NCBI GenBank assembly: GCA_024138015.1
Contig: JAMXBB010000004.1
Span: 77,943,962-78,007,961, forward strand
From: Lumnitzera littorea
Taxonomy: Eukaryota; Streptophyta; Magnoliopsida; Myrtales; Combretaceae
Direction: 5' to 3'
DNA length: 64,000 nucleotides
Made by a program: the position numbers and the translations under genes. How positions within the stretch are numbered: the stretch's first letter is position 1; the number at the start of each line of letters is the position of its first letter. A model generated the notes under the pieces. The model saw only the letters and a list, made by a program, of their open reading frames with translations. It was not told the origin of the DNA and ran no database searches. Positions 37,216 through 50,153 of this stretch are shown in pieces.

Positions 37216-37955
37216 GTAGCCATCGGTAATTCTAAGTTGAAGACAGATTGATTCTGACTTCTTAAAATCCTTACAATCATGTTCTAGGTCCTAATTGAAA
37301 TCTTTACATTTAGGACAGCTTGCATTTTATCAAATGTTTCTTTTTGTTAGATTGTTACCTTTGATAAGCTATTATGTTTTATTCTCCATAGAAGAAGTCT
37401 AATCTTCAAGGAAAAAGAGATGACCAAAATTCAATCTCAATTCTCTATTCCCTTTACTACTTCAAATACTAGTTGTGAATAAATGTCACTTAGAATGAGA
37501 TCAGAACAAACACTTTGAGAGCAAAATTTTTAAATAGATGCTAAATCCCATAAAACCACATGAAGAAGATGGTTTACAATAAAAGATGACATCTAAAACC
37601 TTAGCTTATTTTCATTCCACTTAGTTTCGGTTATCTAATAGTCTTTGCTGTTTAATTAATTGCATTAATATGTATAGGCTTTGGAGTCAGTTGTCTCATA
37701 GTAGCTTTCCTGCCCATGATTGAAACCAATTTTTTGGTGCTCTAATTTTCTTCCATTTCTTATAATACAAAACCTCTTTCGGTTCATCGATGCTTAACAA
37801 ACATATAATTATTTATTTATTATCATTATTTTTTTTTTAAAGACCTAAAGGTGGCTCTTGATCCATTTAACAGATCCTCCTTAAAGGACTTCTTTATATT
37901 TTGCTCTTATGAGTTGTTCATAAATTCTTAAAATCGCTTAATTTAAACATGCTTT
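37216..37955. other. No gene seen
   Basis: AT-rich sequence between the copia LTR and the LINE remnant. No domain, repeat array or credible frame. Confidence 0.5.
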
Positions 37956-37959
37956 CTTC

Positions 37960-38530
37960 CTTTTGGCGAAAGAAAAAAAAAAGGGCTTTCTTCCTAATTT
38001 CTTGGTTAGTAAGACCAAGGCCACCAAGGTCTTTGGGTTTAGTTATTGTACACTAGTTCACCCGGCGAATTCTTTCTTTATCATCATTTTCATTCATACA
38101 AAATTTCTTATGAATTGTTTTTATGACAGTTTGTCAACTTGCATATAATAAGTAGGGGGTTGTTCGGCAAGTGTAACCCTCTTACCGTTTGTAAGTTCCT
38201 GGCCTTCCATCCACTTGAATCCTTTTGTGCCTTGTTAAATAAAAAATGACATTTGTAGGCTTTCAATATAAAACTTTTATGCAGAAAGAAACCTAGGTAG
38301 TTTTCAAAGGAAGCGACTTCTTTATAACTCAAAAGTTTAGTTGTTTCATTTCTAACATTTGGAAGTGTGTTTTTGGAGAAGAATATGAAAGATTTTTACA
38401 CATTCATGTTTAAGGCTGATATTTTAGAAAAGAGATGAAACACTCTTCGAATCGTCCCTGTATTCTTGAGAGAAGGCAAAAATAGCATGAGAAATTTTTA
38501 GAAGGGTTTGTCTCGTTTTAAAGGATTTCC
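37960..38530 (-). pseudogene. LINE (L1-type) reverse transcriptase C-terminal remnant
   Basis: Minus-strand reading from 38530 gives KISHAIFA (the block just before the RT FADD motif, here lost), NVRNETTKLLSYKE, YLGFFLHKS, FLFNKAQKDSSGWKARNL and, after a gap, TKPKDLGGLGLTNQEI. These match, in order, the post-catalytic thumb region and the GGLGL block of plant L1-type LINE ORF2. Both ends and all other domains are missing, and frames change at least twice. Confidence 0.82.
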
Positions 38531-38539
38531 AATTCCCTG

Positions 38540-39587
38540 TTTGTACTTTATGTTTCACTAGCCATGTTATGCCTTGAAATCTAAGAACAATGACAACCTA
38601 TCATATATCCTATTTAGATAGAATGCTCAAGAGTCCTCTATAGTTAAATCAGGTTTCTAAACCAATTTTATGATTCTGAAATCCTTCGTTAATTAATTTT
38701 GAAAATATTTGTCCGGTATATGGATTGCCGTTGGCTTTTATTGAAAAGGTTTTCAAATCTTGCGTGGGTTTGGAAAACATATACTAATGAAACCTCCATG
38801 AAAGTATCGCATGATTAACCAATAAAGACCAAGGCTCACCGACCCAAAAGACGACCAAGTCCGAGACTGTCCAAAACCCAGCAGCAGTGAATCAGCGTAA
38901 GTAGTAAAGTATCAAAAGCAGCAGTGGAATGTCTAAACTCGCACTCAATATCATAAACCCCATCATCAATACCAAAGCTAAGCTCACCATAAGTGTAGTC
39001 TACATATAAATCATCGCGTGAGAAGATTAATTTTGAAACTTTTTTTTTAAATTTTACACTTAAAGTTTAAAATTGTTAAATATCATATTTAATCAAATTT
39101 TTATTTATAAAAATTTTAATTTAAAGTTTATAGTACTAAATATCATATTTAATTGAGTTTTTACTAATAACGTTTACTCCTCTCATTCGGTTTAAAATGG
39201 TATTGTGATAAACGCGTGCTTTGATTGGTTGATGATTATAAGTATAAATAATGAGGTAAGTCATAAATTTAACAACTAAAATTTGATTACGCATCACATT
39301 TAGTAATCCTTACACTTTAGGTGTGAACTTGGAAAAATCTATTTCAAGCATGCGCAACCAAAGATGGATGGTTATTATATTATATGATATTTACTTACAA
39401 CACGGGGCAATGCTTGAATAAACGTCTCTATATGCTGAAAAGGAGGGTGTCATTTTCAAAAGCTTACACCTGTATTTTACATTTTCTTTGACTTTTACAG
39501 GTGGCTCTTACAATGTGAAGATGGCTTACCAAACTACAAGACCGCCAAGCTAAATAACATGGAGAAACTAAAAATAAAAAAGTGGAA
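38540..39587. other. Downstream flank of b561-DOMON copy 2
   Basis: No gene recognised. A basic, Ser/Pro-rich open stretch near 38820-38960 is not matched to any family. Two similar blocks (39060-39100 and 39110-39160, TTTAATTTAAAGTTTA-like) form a small imperfect duplication. Confidence 0.45.
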
Positions 39588-42500
39588 TCACATACCACTA
39601 GCTTTTCTTTTCCAATACATTCTTATCTCTAAAAGAACAGAAACAATAAACAAGACAACTATAACAATGGCATAAACTGCAATCCATTTTCCACCCTTTT
39701 CACCCAAATGAATCCCAACAAAAGTATTTGCTATGGCAAGAATTATCAATATCCTTCCAACGTTGTGATGGTACCAATTCCAGTACATTCGCAGTTTTGA
39801 TCCCTTGTCTGGCCGAGCCCTAAAGGCTAGTACCTAGAAAACACACAGGGAAAGCAAAGCAACCAAAAGGGTCATCATCTATCATATAAATTTTTTACTA
39901 TGATTACAATGTAGAATAACCCATATTATCATTATTGTACCAAATAATAATAATAATAATAATGATAATTTTATTTGAGTTTAAAAATGTTTATAGAACT
40001 GCGAACTTCATACTAGACAAGAGAGATCAGATCAGAGAGATACCTGAAGGAAACCTAGCACAAGAATGGCGATTCCCAAGTTTTTGTGGGCGGAAACATT
40101 GGCACTGACTTTGTCCTTTAATATGAATCCACTTATAATACCCACAATACCGACCATGAATGCACTGGATTGAATGGCAGCATGCAAGTAGAACCACAAA
40201 GGATCCCGTTCCTTACAGTGACGAGCAATTATGGCTCCAATTATCATTAAAGTGCCCCAACTTAGCACGTTAATCACTCCATGCGCCCTACTAAGTTTCG
40301 CATGATGTGTGCTTTGCGTATTGCTTGTTCCTGTTCACAAAATTTATTGGGAGTCATTTTCCTTTCCTTTTAAAAATATAATTCATATCCAGCCATGCAC
40401 AAGCTTCTCCTCAGAAAAATACCTTAATAGAAACTATCGGTTTCGGTTTGATTGAGTAATAATGTTCTACTAATTACTTTAATTGTTATTGGTATCTATG
40501 AGTTTGCATTAGGGCTGCCAATTTTGAGTTAACAAGTCAATTTAACATCCTTATTATTCATGTCATATGAAATTAAATAGAGCTCATATATAATATTAAT
40601 TACATTGTAATCATTTTTATATTCATACTATAATCATGTTTTCATGTCCTATGTATCATGCTATGTCTCAATTATTAGCTCTAGTTTATATGGAATAAGG
40701 GACTTTACTGAACAATTTTAGAATTTTAAAGGGCAATTTTAACTTAGGAAATAGAGTTTTATACGAATACAAGCTCTTTTTCAAAAAATATTACGAAAAA
40801 GGGCTCGTTTTAAAAAAATATATATGAAAATGATATACCGAAAGTGCATTAAGTAAATGCACATTTACTTATAAAGAATTATATCGAAAGTGCATGCAAT
40901 GCAACATATTGATCTTGCGACTTCACCAGCTCCTCAAAAACACTACTCCACCCCCACACAGTCATCCATAGGTAAGGGCGTTACTCAACTGCATTCAGGT
41001 TATCCAACCGACCCAATTCCTTCTAAGGAACTTCAGCTAGACGATCAACCATCTGAGTCTACTTAAACACACGATAGATAGAGGCGTTCGCTTCTTTTTC
41101 GTGCCATGAGAACCTTTACACGGCATAAGTATCAGTAAATATGTTTAGTCTATTGTTTTTGTTTTCTCCTTTATTTTTCCATTGTATTGATGTTATTATT
41201 GACTCATTATAAATTTTGTGTATATACTGATTATTCGAAATACAATTTACTTTTCATCATATATTGCAATTCAATACATTATTTATTTATCATAATTTTA
41301 CAATTTACAATTATTTTTTCTTTTATCCGACTCATATGGTTATTAGATGATTATCCCATACGCTTATTTCTTCCCTTTTTGCTATATTTGTTAAGGCATT
41401 CCACCAATTGTGATTTTATATAATTGATTACTATATCAAACTTTCCATTCAGCTTGTAAGCTAATAGTTGGAAAAACATTACTTTATCATTTTGGACAGA
41501 GAGAAATGAGTAGATTAAATGAAAATTGAACTAAAGGTACATCAAGTGAATATACTTTCAGTATAAATTTATATTGAAAACGCATTCATTTAATGTGCTT
41601 TCAGTATTATGAATGCACCTTCAGTATTGCAATTTAAACTGAAGGTTCATCAAGTTAATGTGCTTTCAGTGTAAATATTTATATTGGATACATCTTCAGT
41701 TCAATTTTTATTAAACTAAGCTACTGAAGTTACATCAATTATATGCGTTTTTAATGTAAATTCACAATTAACTGAAGATATATTTATTTGATACGCTTTT
41801 AGTATACTATTTTTTTTAAATAAATCCTTTTCCATAATATTTTTCATAAAAGAGCCTACATTCATATAAAACTCTAGAAAATAAACGTAAGAGGGTCCGG
41901 ATGAGTCTTACAGTAACTTTGGCCTTGTATTATACTTTTGTTTATTGGAAATAAACAAATTTTTCATGCTTTCGTCTCCATGGCTGTTTCTCTCTTCACA
42001 AATACATCATCATTGTATGACGCATAAGCTTCATCATGCCATTAATAATTATAAAACAACGGAACCATCCGCCATATTAAAATAACAGTGAAATGACAGA
42101 GTAAACCGTCAGCTACCTATGCTTATGCAATCAGGATGGCACCATAAAGAAAGGCTAAGTGTTCAAAATTATATGCTGGAAAGTGAGAGCTATCATTTTC
42201 AAAAGTAAACTTCTTTTTTATTTTTACATTTCATTTACTTTTACTCAAAGCAATAGAAAGAGAATAGTATAGTTATTTTCAGAATACTTCTTATTATCTT
42301 ATTTATAAAAATTGGTTTAAGTATTTTTATCCTCAATAACTTTTTTATTTCCTCTATATAGGGTATAGTTATTCTCTTTTATAAAATGAATGATCCCCCT
42401 TTTCATAGAGAATAAAACATTCAAGTAATGAATAATCACTCACTTAATTAATAGGAAAAGTTAAATAACTTTTGGTTATTTTCTTGAACGAAATAGATAT

Positions 42501-45014
42501 GTATTAATATTTTTGGTCATATTTTCAATTTAATATTGCAATTATTGTGATAAAGTAAATGCTGAAATAGATATTCTTAGTGTAATATATTACAAAAAGT
42601 GAAAATTGGAATATAAAATTTCCAGTTTATTTTAAGCCAGCGTAGCCACGTGGCTATTTTCCCTAATATGACCGAATTTGGTGTAGGTAGATAATTTGGA
42701 CTCTCTAGCTTTTTCCTCCACAAATATTTTAGCTGTTGGATAAAATGAGAACATGATGAGCAAACTATCATACTAATAAGAAAAATGATGAAATTTGAGA
42801 AATTAGACACTACTTTAATGGTAATATAGCTTCTCATAACTTGAATTATACTTCCTTACCGCCTTCTTTAATTTAACTCCTTTATGACTAGGTTTGAGTC
42901 TTTCTTTCCTCTAATCCTCTCTTATGATAATGTTGCTAGATGTACCGATTTTTCATTTGTGATTATTTTGTATCTTAATATATTTAAGGAAAAATGTTAA
43001 TTGATGTTTCTATTACACTTCTTAAGAGGATATATTTAAAAAAATTTATGATTTTTTACATACTTATTGGAAAGCATGTAACTAATCTTTTAAAAAAAAG
43101 TATGAAAAGTTTTTTATCCTTTTAATAAATATTTACATTGATACATGCTCTATACATTGAAATAAATTTAACTTATTCTAAAGGAAGGTGGCTCATTTGA
43201 CCATAAAGGTGAATATATAGATAAAGAAAAAGAGAGAAAGGTTTTGCACTTACCTGAGCCATAATTTACAGTAATTGAGGTCATGTCACTATGCTGGGCC
43301 AAAAGGTAACCCTCAGATTCAGATGGAGTAAAACCGGGCGGTCCAACCGCATAGATAATATGTGGCTCCGGTTGACTCATGTACAACTGGAAGAGCATAT
43401 AGGACCGATCAGATTGAGAAAAGATCCGACCTGTGTTATTCACAACCGATAAGGTTCCTCGATCGGGCTTGACTTGAGATGATGAAATTCCTTCAAGGGA
43501 GTAGCGTCTGATCATTGGCCCATCAGTTGACATCCACCCAACGATTGCACTCGATCCCACCATTTTTCCATTGGTTGAAAACCCAATTGCTATATATGAA
43601 TCTGGGGCAGGTGTAGACAGAACAAAGCTCCATAGCTCTGGAGAATCTTTTTTGTACTATGCAAGTGAAAAATAAATCATAATCCAACTTTAATAAATTT
43701 AAAAGAAAAGTAAAGTTGAAATAATTAATAAACTGTTCTTTTTTTTTCTTTTTTCAGTTTTTTCAATTAGATTGTAGACAAAACTAAATTCATATAACAT
43801 GGATCCGCAAAAATCTTCAAACATATTGTTTCGAATTCTTCTTATTCATCCAAGTGCAAATAATTTTTAGCGTAACGATCTTGATGTTGAGGGCAAATTA
43901 AACTTTACATACTTATCTTTTCACCTCGTCTATTTTGCATGGCTATGTTTTACAATTAATTGTCAATGTTATCTAACTGGATATGTATTAGCATATGATT
44001 GATCTACAACAATTAATTTAATGAAATGATATATATTTGATTAAATACTATAAAAATAATTATTCAAAAATTAAAAAAGGGTCAAAAAATTCTAAACCTA
44101 ACCGTTGGTCAGTTACCCTAGGCCAGGGGACAACCAGCCAAGCCTATATGCCTTCGTGAGTCATGTGAGCCATCTTTGTTGCTGAGTAACAAACCCAACC
44201 AAGGGCATCTACGTCGAAATAAAAAAGGGGAAAAAAAAAAAAAAAAACCGAATTATAAAAGCATTGGGTTGAAGTCAAGTTGCTCGCTTGTTTTCCCTTG
44301 TCAATTTCTTTTTCTTTTCTTTTCTTTTTTTCCGTTTTGTTGCTTTTCGGGATGGTGGATGATCATTAATAAGAAAAAAAAGAAACGTAGCTACTCACCG
44401 TAGGCGAGTAGAAACCTGGAAGGTATAGCGACCTTTACCAACCATTTCAAGGATCAAGGGTAGCCGAGTAATGGCTGGGTTTAGTTTTTTATTTATTATT
44501 AGTAATTTTTGTTATTCTTAATTTATTATTTTACTAGATACTTAAATATATAAATTTTTATTGAATTAATTATTATTGACCAATTATATACTGACATATA
44601 TTTAACTAAATAACATGAATAATCGTAGTTTTGCAAAATATAAAAACTAAAAACACAATATCAAATCCTTTATTTGTGCTAGTTCTAATAATATTTATTT
44701 CCTGTTCATACTAATAAAATTTTTGGCCCACTTACGCTCAACTTTTGATATGGAATTTTATAACAAAATGTGATAAATTAAAAAAAAAAAAAAAAAAGGA
44801 ATGTTGATTGGAGAGGAAAGATGAAATTTCTTACTCTAAGAATGAGATTATGGGAGTCCCAGGCAGAAATGCATTTCAAAGAAGTCATGTCAAATGGCAT
44901 TACAAAATCCAGCTTCAAGTTGGAAGTACAAGAATCATCTGACTCTGAATTAACATGATATAATGTGTGGAAGAGATTGATGAGGACAATGATGGCGACA
45001 GAAATTGCCTTCAT
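39588..45014 (-). CDS. Cytochrome b561 and DOMON domain protein, copy 2
   Basis: Four exons, complement(39588-39833, 40044-40330, 43254-43656, 44835-45014), encode 371 aa. Splice sites and intron phases match copy 1 exactly. There is an N-terminal signal peptide (MKAISVAIIVLINLF...), a DOMON domain with Met92 and His182 as likely heme ligands, and a b561 core with His211, His244, His276 and His312. The RPDKGSK motif before the last helix pair is shared with copy 1. An in-frame ATG nine codons upstream (45041) is possible, but the MKAIS start aligns with copy 1 and opens the signal peptide. The C-terminus is longer and basic (YWKRKASGM). The last codons overlap a GTATGT donor-like string, so a further 3' exon cannot be fully excluded. 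Predicted role: trans-plasma-membrane electron transport. Same strand and architecture as copy 1 indicate tandem duplication. Confidence 0.93.
40331..43253 (-). other. Intron 2 of b561-DOMON copy 2
   Basis: This 2.9-kb intron is in the same position and phase as intron 2 of copy 1. It contains an imperfect repeat cluster at 41520-41800. No protein domain is recognised. A proline- and serine-rich open stretch near 40890-41080 is too short to call. Confidence 0.85.
41520..41800. repeat. Imperfect repeat cluster in intron 2
   Basis: A unit of roughly 35-50 bases with the words CTTTCAGTATAAAT and ACTGAAGGTACATCAA recurs several times, some copies inverted (CTTCAGT against ACTGAAG). This allows extended hairpins in the RNA. 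The array is degenerate. Confidence 0.55.
44040..44834 (-). other. Intron 1 of b561-DOMON copy 2 (part)
   Basis: Intron 1 runs from 43657 to 44834. This part is AT-rich with a poly-A run at 44781-44798 and no coding signal. The intron is about 1.2 kb against 0.2 kb in copy 1, so insertion here is likely. Confidence 0.7.
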
Positions 45015-45088
45015 ATCTCTGCCTCTCTTAGACTCACACACTGACTCTCTTTCTGTGAAGAGGGGTTTATCATTTATGGCTTCTTGAC

Positions 45089-45099
45089 TTTATATATAT
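45089..45099 (-). promoter_or_regulatory. TATA box of b561-DOMON copy 2
   Basis: The minus strand reads CATATATATAAAG about 75 bases before the start codon at 45014, a suitable position for a TATA box with a short leader. The aligned stretch upstream of copy 1 shares the flanking TTTATGGCTTCT string but has ACAAAG in place of the TATA run. Confidence 0.5.
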
Positions 45100-45990
45100 G
45101 ATTAGATTTCATATAATAAAAACGAAATATGCAAGCCAAATCTATATCATATAGAAATAGACCGGCAGATGAACTAAAATATAAAATCCTTGATCCTAAG
45201 TCTTAAAGAACAAACCTTAAACAATCGTACAATGAGACAGGAGAAACGAAACACCATGCCCAAGACTAAGACAATGCCGTCGATCAATCACAATCTATGA
45301 AAAACAATGAAGTATTGATGATGCCGCCATTTCCCATTGTTAATCTCGTGGTGTATAGCCTGCTCTTCGTCCAATGGGAAGTTGCAGGCGGCCATCGTGG
45401 TACAAACTGGATCATACTGCAATGGTCAATGTCTACGTATATATTTGGATCCAAAAGGTACGTAATTTTGAATCCAAACAAGAGGAACCTATCTTAACAA
45501 AAATGTCAATTGGACAATAAACGAGTCAAAGCAGCATAATACAATATTAACTCAAAACTCAACACCAATGTCACTTAATGTGCTAGAATACCACTCTATT
45601 AAGCTTATTTAGGTTGAAGTTATCTTAAAAGATGACTTTCTTGCAACTAAAATAATATTAATATCTAAATTTAACGTAAACCCAACTAATATTTGAACTC
45701 AACTCAAATTTAATTAGACTCGTGAAATAGTAGAACTCGACTATTGTCAAATTGAATTACTTGACTAGTTCTATCTTAAACTTGAGTTAATTGTTTTCTA
45801 ATTAAACTTGAATAAATATATCAAAATGAATTCGAATATCCTATGAATAAGTTTGAAATTTATTCATGGATATCTAGCGAAATTTATAATGAAGAGGTTG
45901 GCATCCTAACCTATGCACATAAAAGTGAAACAAAAAGAAGGAAAAAATACAAGCAAATGGGAAGAGGAAGAAGGTAGAAGGTTAGGTTAG
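45100..45990. other. Upstream of b561-DOMON copy 2, no other gene
   Basis: Putative promoter sequence and AT-rich spacer. Nothing else is recognised. Confidence 0.5.
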
Positions 45991-46099
45991 AAATCTAGAC
46001 ATTTCTTTCTACTCCTACCATTGTTGCTGCCCCTACTATTGTTGTTGCCCCACTAGTAATTGGAAGGATCTAGGATATTTGTGCTAGGATCTAGTATAT

Positions 46100-46641
46100 T
46101 TGTGCTTTACAATGAGACATTAGAGCTCAGCCTAAGCTCCTTAGTCGACTTAAGCTCCTTAAGGGGGCTAGATCTCTTGAAATGTCTACTTTAGGAAGAG
46201 GTAGGGAATAATCATCTTGAGAATTCCCCAACTTAAGATCATCCTCACTTTGATCCTTAAGGCTTTCTTTATGGGAGTGCCGAAGATCAATAGCTCCTAG
46301 TCAAGCCAATTAAGATCATAGGACACATCATATTTCTTAACTTTGCATCATTTACCATCCTTTGCTTGTCCATAGTGTTCATAACCTAAAGCTCATTGTA
46401 CTCCTCACTCTTTAGGAACTTCATAAGGATTTCCATGTGCAAACACTCCTTGGCAGTAAAGGTTACCTCCTTAAGCTTTAGGATACGCCTATGTAGCCCT
46501 TCAATTACCTCTTTCGACCTCCTTGCCTAAGCCTTAAGGTCCTTTACGACCTTGTTAGCCTTCTCTAAGGCTTCTTTGTAAGCATTACCTCTTTAGATAT
46601 CTTGTCTAGCTTAGCCTTAGCCTTAGCCTTACGGTCTCTCA
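46100..46641 (-). pseudogene. Antisense coiled-coil frame remnant next to LTR A
   Basis: The minus strand from about 46590 reads AYKEALEKANKVVKDLKA, then RRSKEVIEGLHRRILKLKEV and TAKECLHMEILMKF. It is charged and heptad-like, similar in character to the remnant at 6860-7400. It appears to be internal sequence of the same LTR family lying outside the LTR A/B pair. Confidence 0.45.
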
Positions 46642-47545
46642 TGATGGGAATTAAACAACTAGACCTTTGATAGAGCTCAAACTCGAGGCCTTGAAGGACT
46701 AGCGAAGTAGATTCTATCATTCTAACCAACTCCTACCAAGGCTGAGTTAATTCTCACTACCAAACAACTCCACATGTCAAATCAAGTAACTTCTCATCTA
46801 TCGGTAATCAAGTGCCGACTTGAAATATGCTCTACTGATAGCTCAATTCTTCCGCACGTCTATTTGACCAAAACTATACCGACTGGCAGCTCGATAGTAC
46901 TAATGTTAAGAACTTTGGAGCACGTCTAAACCCATAACTTCTCGGAAGGACCCCCAAGTCTACTCGACACCTTTGTTTAGCAATCCTTAACCTGACCATA
47001 TAACTTGTTTATTTCTACTAGAAGTACCTCCAGTGATCAATCGCCATGTGTCCAACCCCCACGTGAAAGGATTTGCTGCACTAATCATCAATTTCTTTGA
47101 TTTTTCATTTGTTCTTTTTATTATTCATTATACATTACTTCTTTTAAATAATACCCCTTTTTTTTTCTATTTTAAGTAGGATCCCCTAATTTTTCAAGTA
47201 TAAATACCCTTTGTAATAGTAGCTACAATAGACACAACTTAATATTGAATATACTTCACTCTTTCGTAAGCATTGCTCTCTGTTTTGCTTGCTTACTTCA
47301 CTCTTATCCTATCTTTTAAGTAAGGCTAGGTAGTAAGTATCCTCATTGGACTAACTTGTATGTCATATTCGATTTATCTTTAAGTCCTCGATAGTTCTTT
47401 GGTGCACTGTATCCTTGGAGCCAGTTGAGGTTCGTTTGTTTACTTTCTTGTTTTCATGCATTTCTATCCTTATTTTTCAAGCTTTCTACAAGCTTTGACC
47501 CATCTCGATATGTTCATCCTTATTTGTTCTTGGCACACTGTATCA
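46642..47545 (+). repeat. LTR A
   Basis: Begins TGATGGGAATT, has a TATAAATA box at 47199-47206 and ends CACTGTATCA. Full length, uninterrupted. Confidence 0.65.
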
Positions 47546-48685
47546 TCCCTTAACATGAACTCTCCTAACATGGCCTCTCATTAATGCTAGGCCTTCACCA
47601 AATTAGTCGAAAGAGTACAAACTTTCCATTGAGCAACATCTAAGGCTTACTTCAACCGCTTAGTTTCAGCCTAGTCCCCCTTAACTTCATCTTACTGTAG
47701 TTGCATGCCCTTCAACTTGGGCTTCTTTCATTATATACTCAAACTTCCTTAGCTCGACCCAAGCAATCTCAATTTGTCCTTTGCCTTCTTCGCTTTCTAT
47801 ATCAATATATAATATATTTTATTAAGGTGTTCCATTTCATAAATTACGGTATTTTTTCTTAGACTAAACCCTATATAACCTTCTCATCTGCCTAACATCC
47901 CATATACCCAATATGTAGCTTGGTAATCAACTAAAAACATCAACAAAATAGTCTGTTAGCTTAAGCACCCCTCCTTGATAACAACAAACCAAGTATGAAT
48001 AGTTATAGTGTAAAAATGCTTGTTAAAGCATCACTAAACTTCCTTTGGCCATAAGCTTCAAGCTACTTACTCCATACAATCTTTGTCCTTAGGCAACATC
48101 ACCTTAGACAGTAGCTTGTCATAAATGCATCTGTTATCTAAAACGTACTTATAATTCTAAGTAGTCACTTTAGGGATAGGAAGATTCTTTACATCCTATT
48201 CCTCTTATCCTCCTCCTCCTTTTTCTCTTTCTCTATACACCTCTTATGTGCCTCCTCATTAGTATATTGTATGACTTAATTAGTCCAAAGGGTCGACCTC
48301 CTATTCTCTTTGTCTAGCATTTGGATGGTGTCATTAAATTGGGCCATCTTTTGAGGCTTCCCTTCCTCCAACTATTGAATATGCTTATAAGAGCCATTTG
48401 CTTTCTCTTTTCCCTCAGTCCCTACAATAATAGGTAAGGGAGGCATTTATGGAGCTAGATCCCTAATCCTTATAGACTTTGGTTGAACATGGTTGACCAA
48501 GTCCTTAGTCGACAATTTCCCAACTTGGGCAAAGCTTTACCTACCCAAGGTCTACCTCTTCTTAATCTCCTTTAGGGTCCTTTTCTTCAGAGGAATCACA
48601 TCTACAATGATCAACAAAACAATTTAGATCGATAAAGATAAAATAAAACTTACCGCATTGAGCACAAGCCCCAATAGGGCCAATT

Positions 48686-49305
48686 TGATAGATTCAAACA
48701 TTTAGACCTTTAACTTGTACCCATGCTCAAGGTTTTGAGGGACTGACAAAGCGAACTCTATTGTTCCAGCCAACTCTACATGTTAAGCCAAGTAACTTCT
48801 CGTTTATTAGTAATCAAGTATCAACCTGAAATATGCTTTGTTGACAGCTCGATCCTTTCACACGTTTGTTCGGCCATGACCATACTGACCAGCAACTCGG
48901 TAATATTAGTGCCTAGAACCCCAAAGCACATATGAACCTACATCTTCCCCAAAAGACTTGTAGGTCTACTCAGCACCTTTGTTTGGCAATCTCTTGTTTG
49001 ACCATACAATTTGTCTGTTTATACTAGAAGCACCCCCAGTGATCTTTCGCCTTGTGTCCAACCCCCATATGAAATGAATTGCTGTACCAATCACCAATTT
49101 TTTTGAATTTTCATTTGTACGCTTTATTATTCTTTATACGTTACTTCTTTTAGACAATACCCTTTTTGCCTTTTCCATTTTTAGGTAGGATGCCCTAACT
49201 TTTCAGGAATAAATACTCTCTGTAATATGTAGCCACAACAATCATCATTTGATATTTGAATATGCTTCTCTTTCATGAGCTAGTATGCTTACTCTTATTT
49301 ATTAC
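48686..49305 (+). repeat. LTR B, left part
   Basis: Begins TGATAGATTCAAAC and matches LTR A up to the point where the nested element enters after ATTAC (49301-49305). The match resumes at 54720. Confidence 0.65.
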
Positions 49306-49848
49306 TGATACGCCGTGCTAAGAACTGATAAGGGCAGTAATATTAGGGTAGATCTGATCTTGCCGAAAGAACGAAAATAGAGTAGGTTTAGTGAGGGTTT
49401 TAAAGAATTTGTGAGTTACCTAACCGGATATGATACACTAGCTAGATTTTATACGACCTAAGACTCGTCAGATGTGATGCACCAATCCGAGTAATAGGGT
49501 TGCCTGCCACAATCCTTGCTAAAGGGATTAATGAGAGCTAATGAGAGAGAGTTTTTCTAAGAGAAAATACTGAAGAGGGGGTTTCATTAATATTCAAATC
49601 TATCTAAAACCCTACATACATAAGCTATTTATACATAATGACAAACTAGTAAAAAAAGGGTTAAAAGAATGCCCTAGTGATATTCCCATAAATATAAAAT
49701 AAACATAAGGGTAATTTAGGAATAATACAAAAAATAGAAAGTACAAATAATACAAATAAAAATAAGTGACCAAATAAGATATCTGGGCAAGAAGTAAATG
49801 AGCTCAGATTTGGCATTTTAGGTTTGGTCGGTACCCTGAGTCCTCTCA
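49306..49848 (-). repeat. 3' LTR of the gag-only element
   Basis: On the minus strand it begins TGAGAGGACTCAGGGTACC and ends CGGCGTATCA. Preceded by the purine tract AAGAGAGAGGGAA (49849-49861). Confidence 0.8.
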
Positions 49849-50153
49849 TTCCCTCTCTCTTAAAGAAGTTTTAGCCTGAAACTTGATAATTGGCGGCTCT
49901 AAATCCCACTAAGATCAAATACCAACCTATAAAAACTAAAGAGAGTGATATAAAGATAGTTCAAGTCTAAGATCAGTCCTAGCATCATCTTCAGCTCCTT
50001 CCACTCGTCGTGGGCACAATCAATTAAAATTTTTATTGAAGCCCCTTCTTTCCATTCATCATGTATCTGGATATGTAAGGCCTCAACCCACTCCCCTACC
50101 TCATTCACTTCCACTTTTTCAATTCTTTCACTACTTAATCCTTCCTCTCTCCA

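Noticed and set aside
41187..41423. 78-aa plus frame with hydrophobic character
   Set aside because: AT-rich intron sequence of b561-DOMON copy 2 on the opposite strand.
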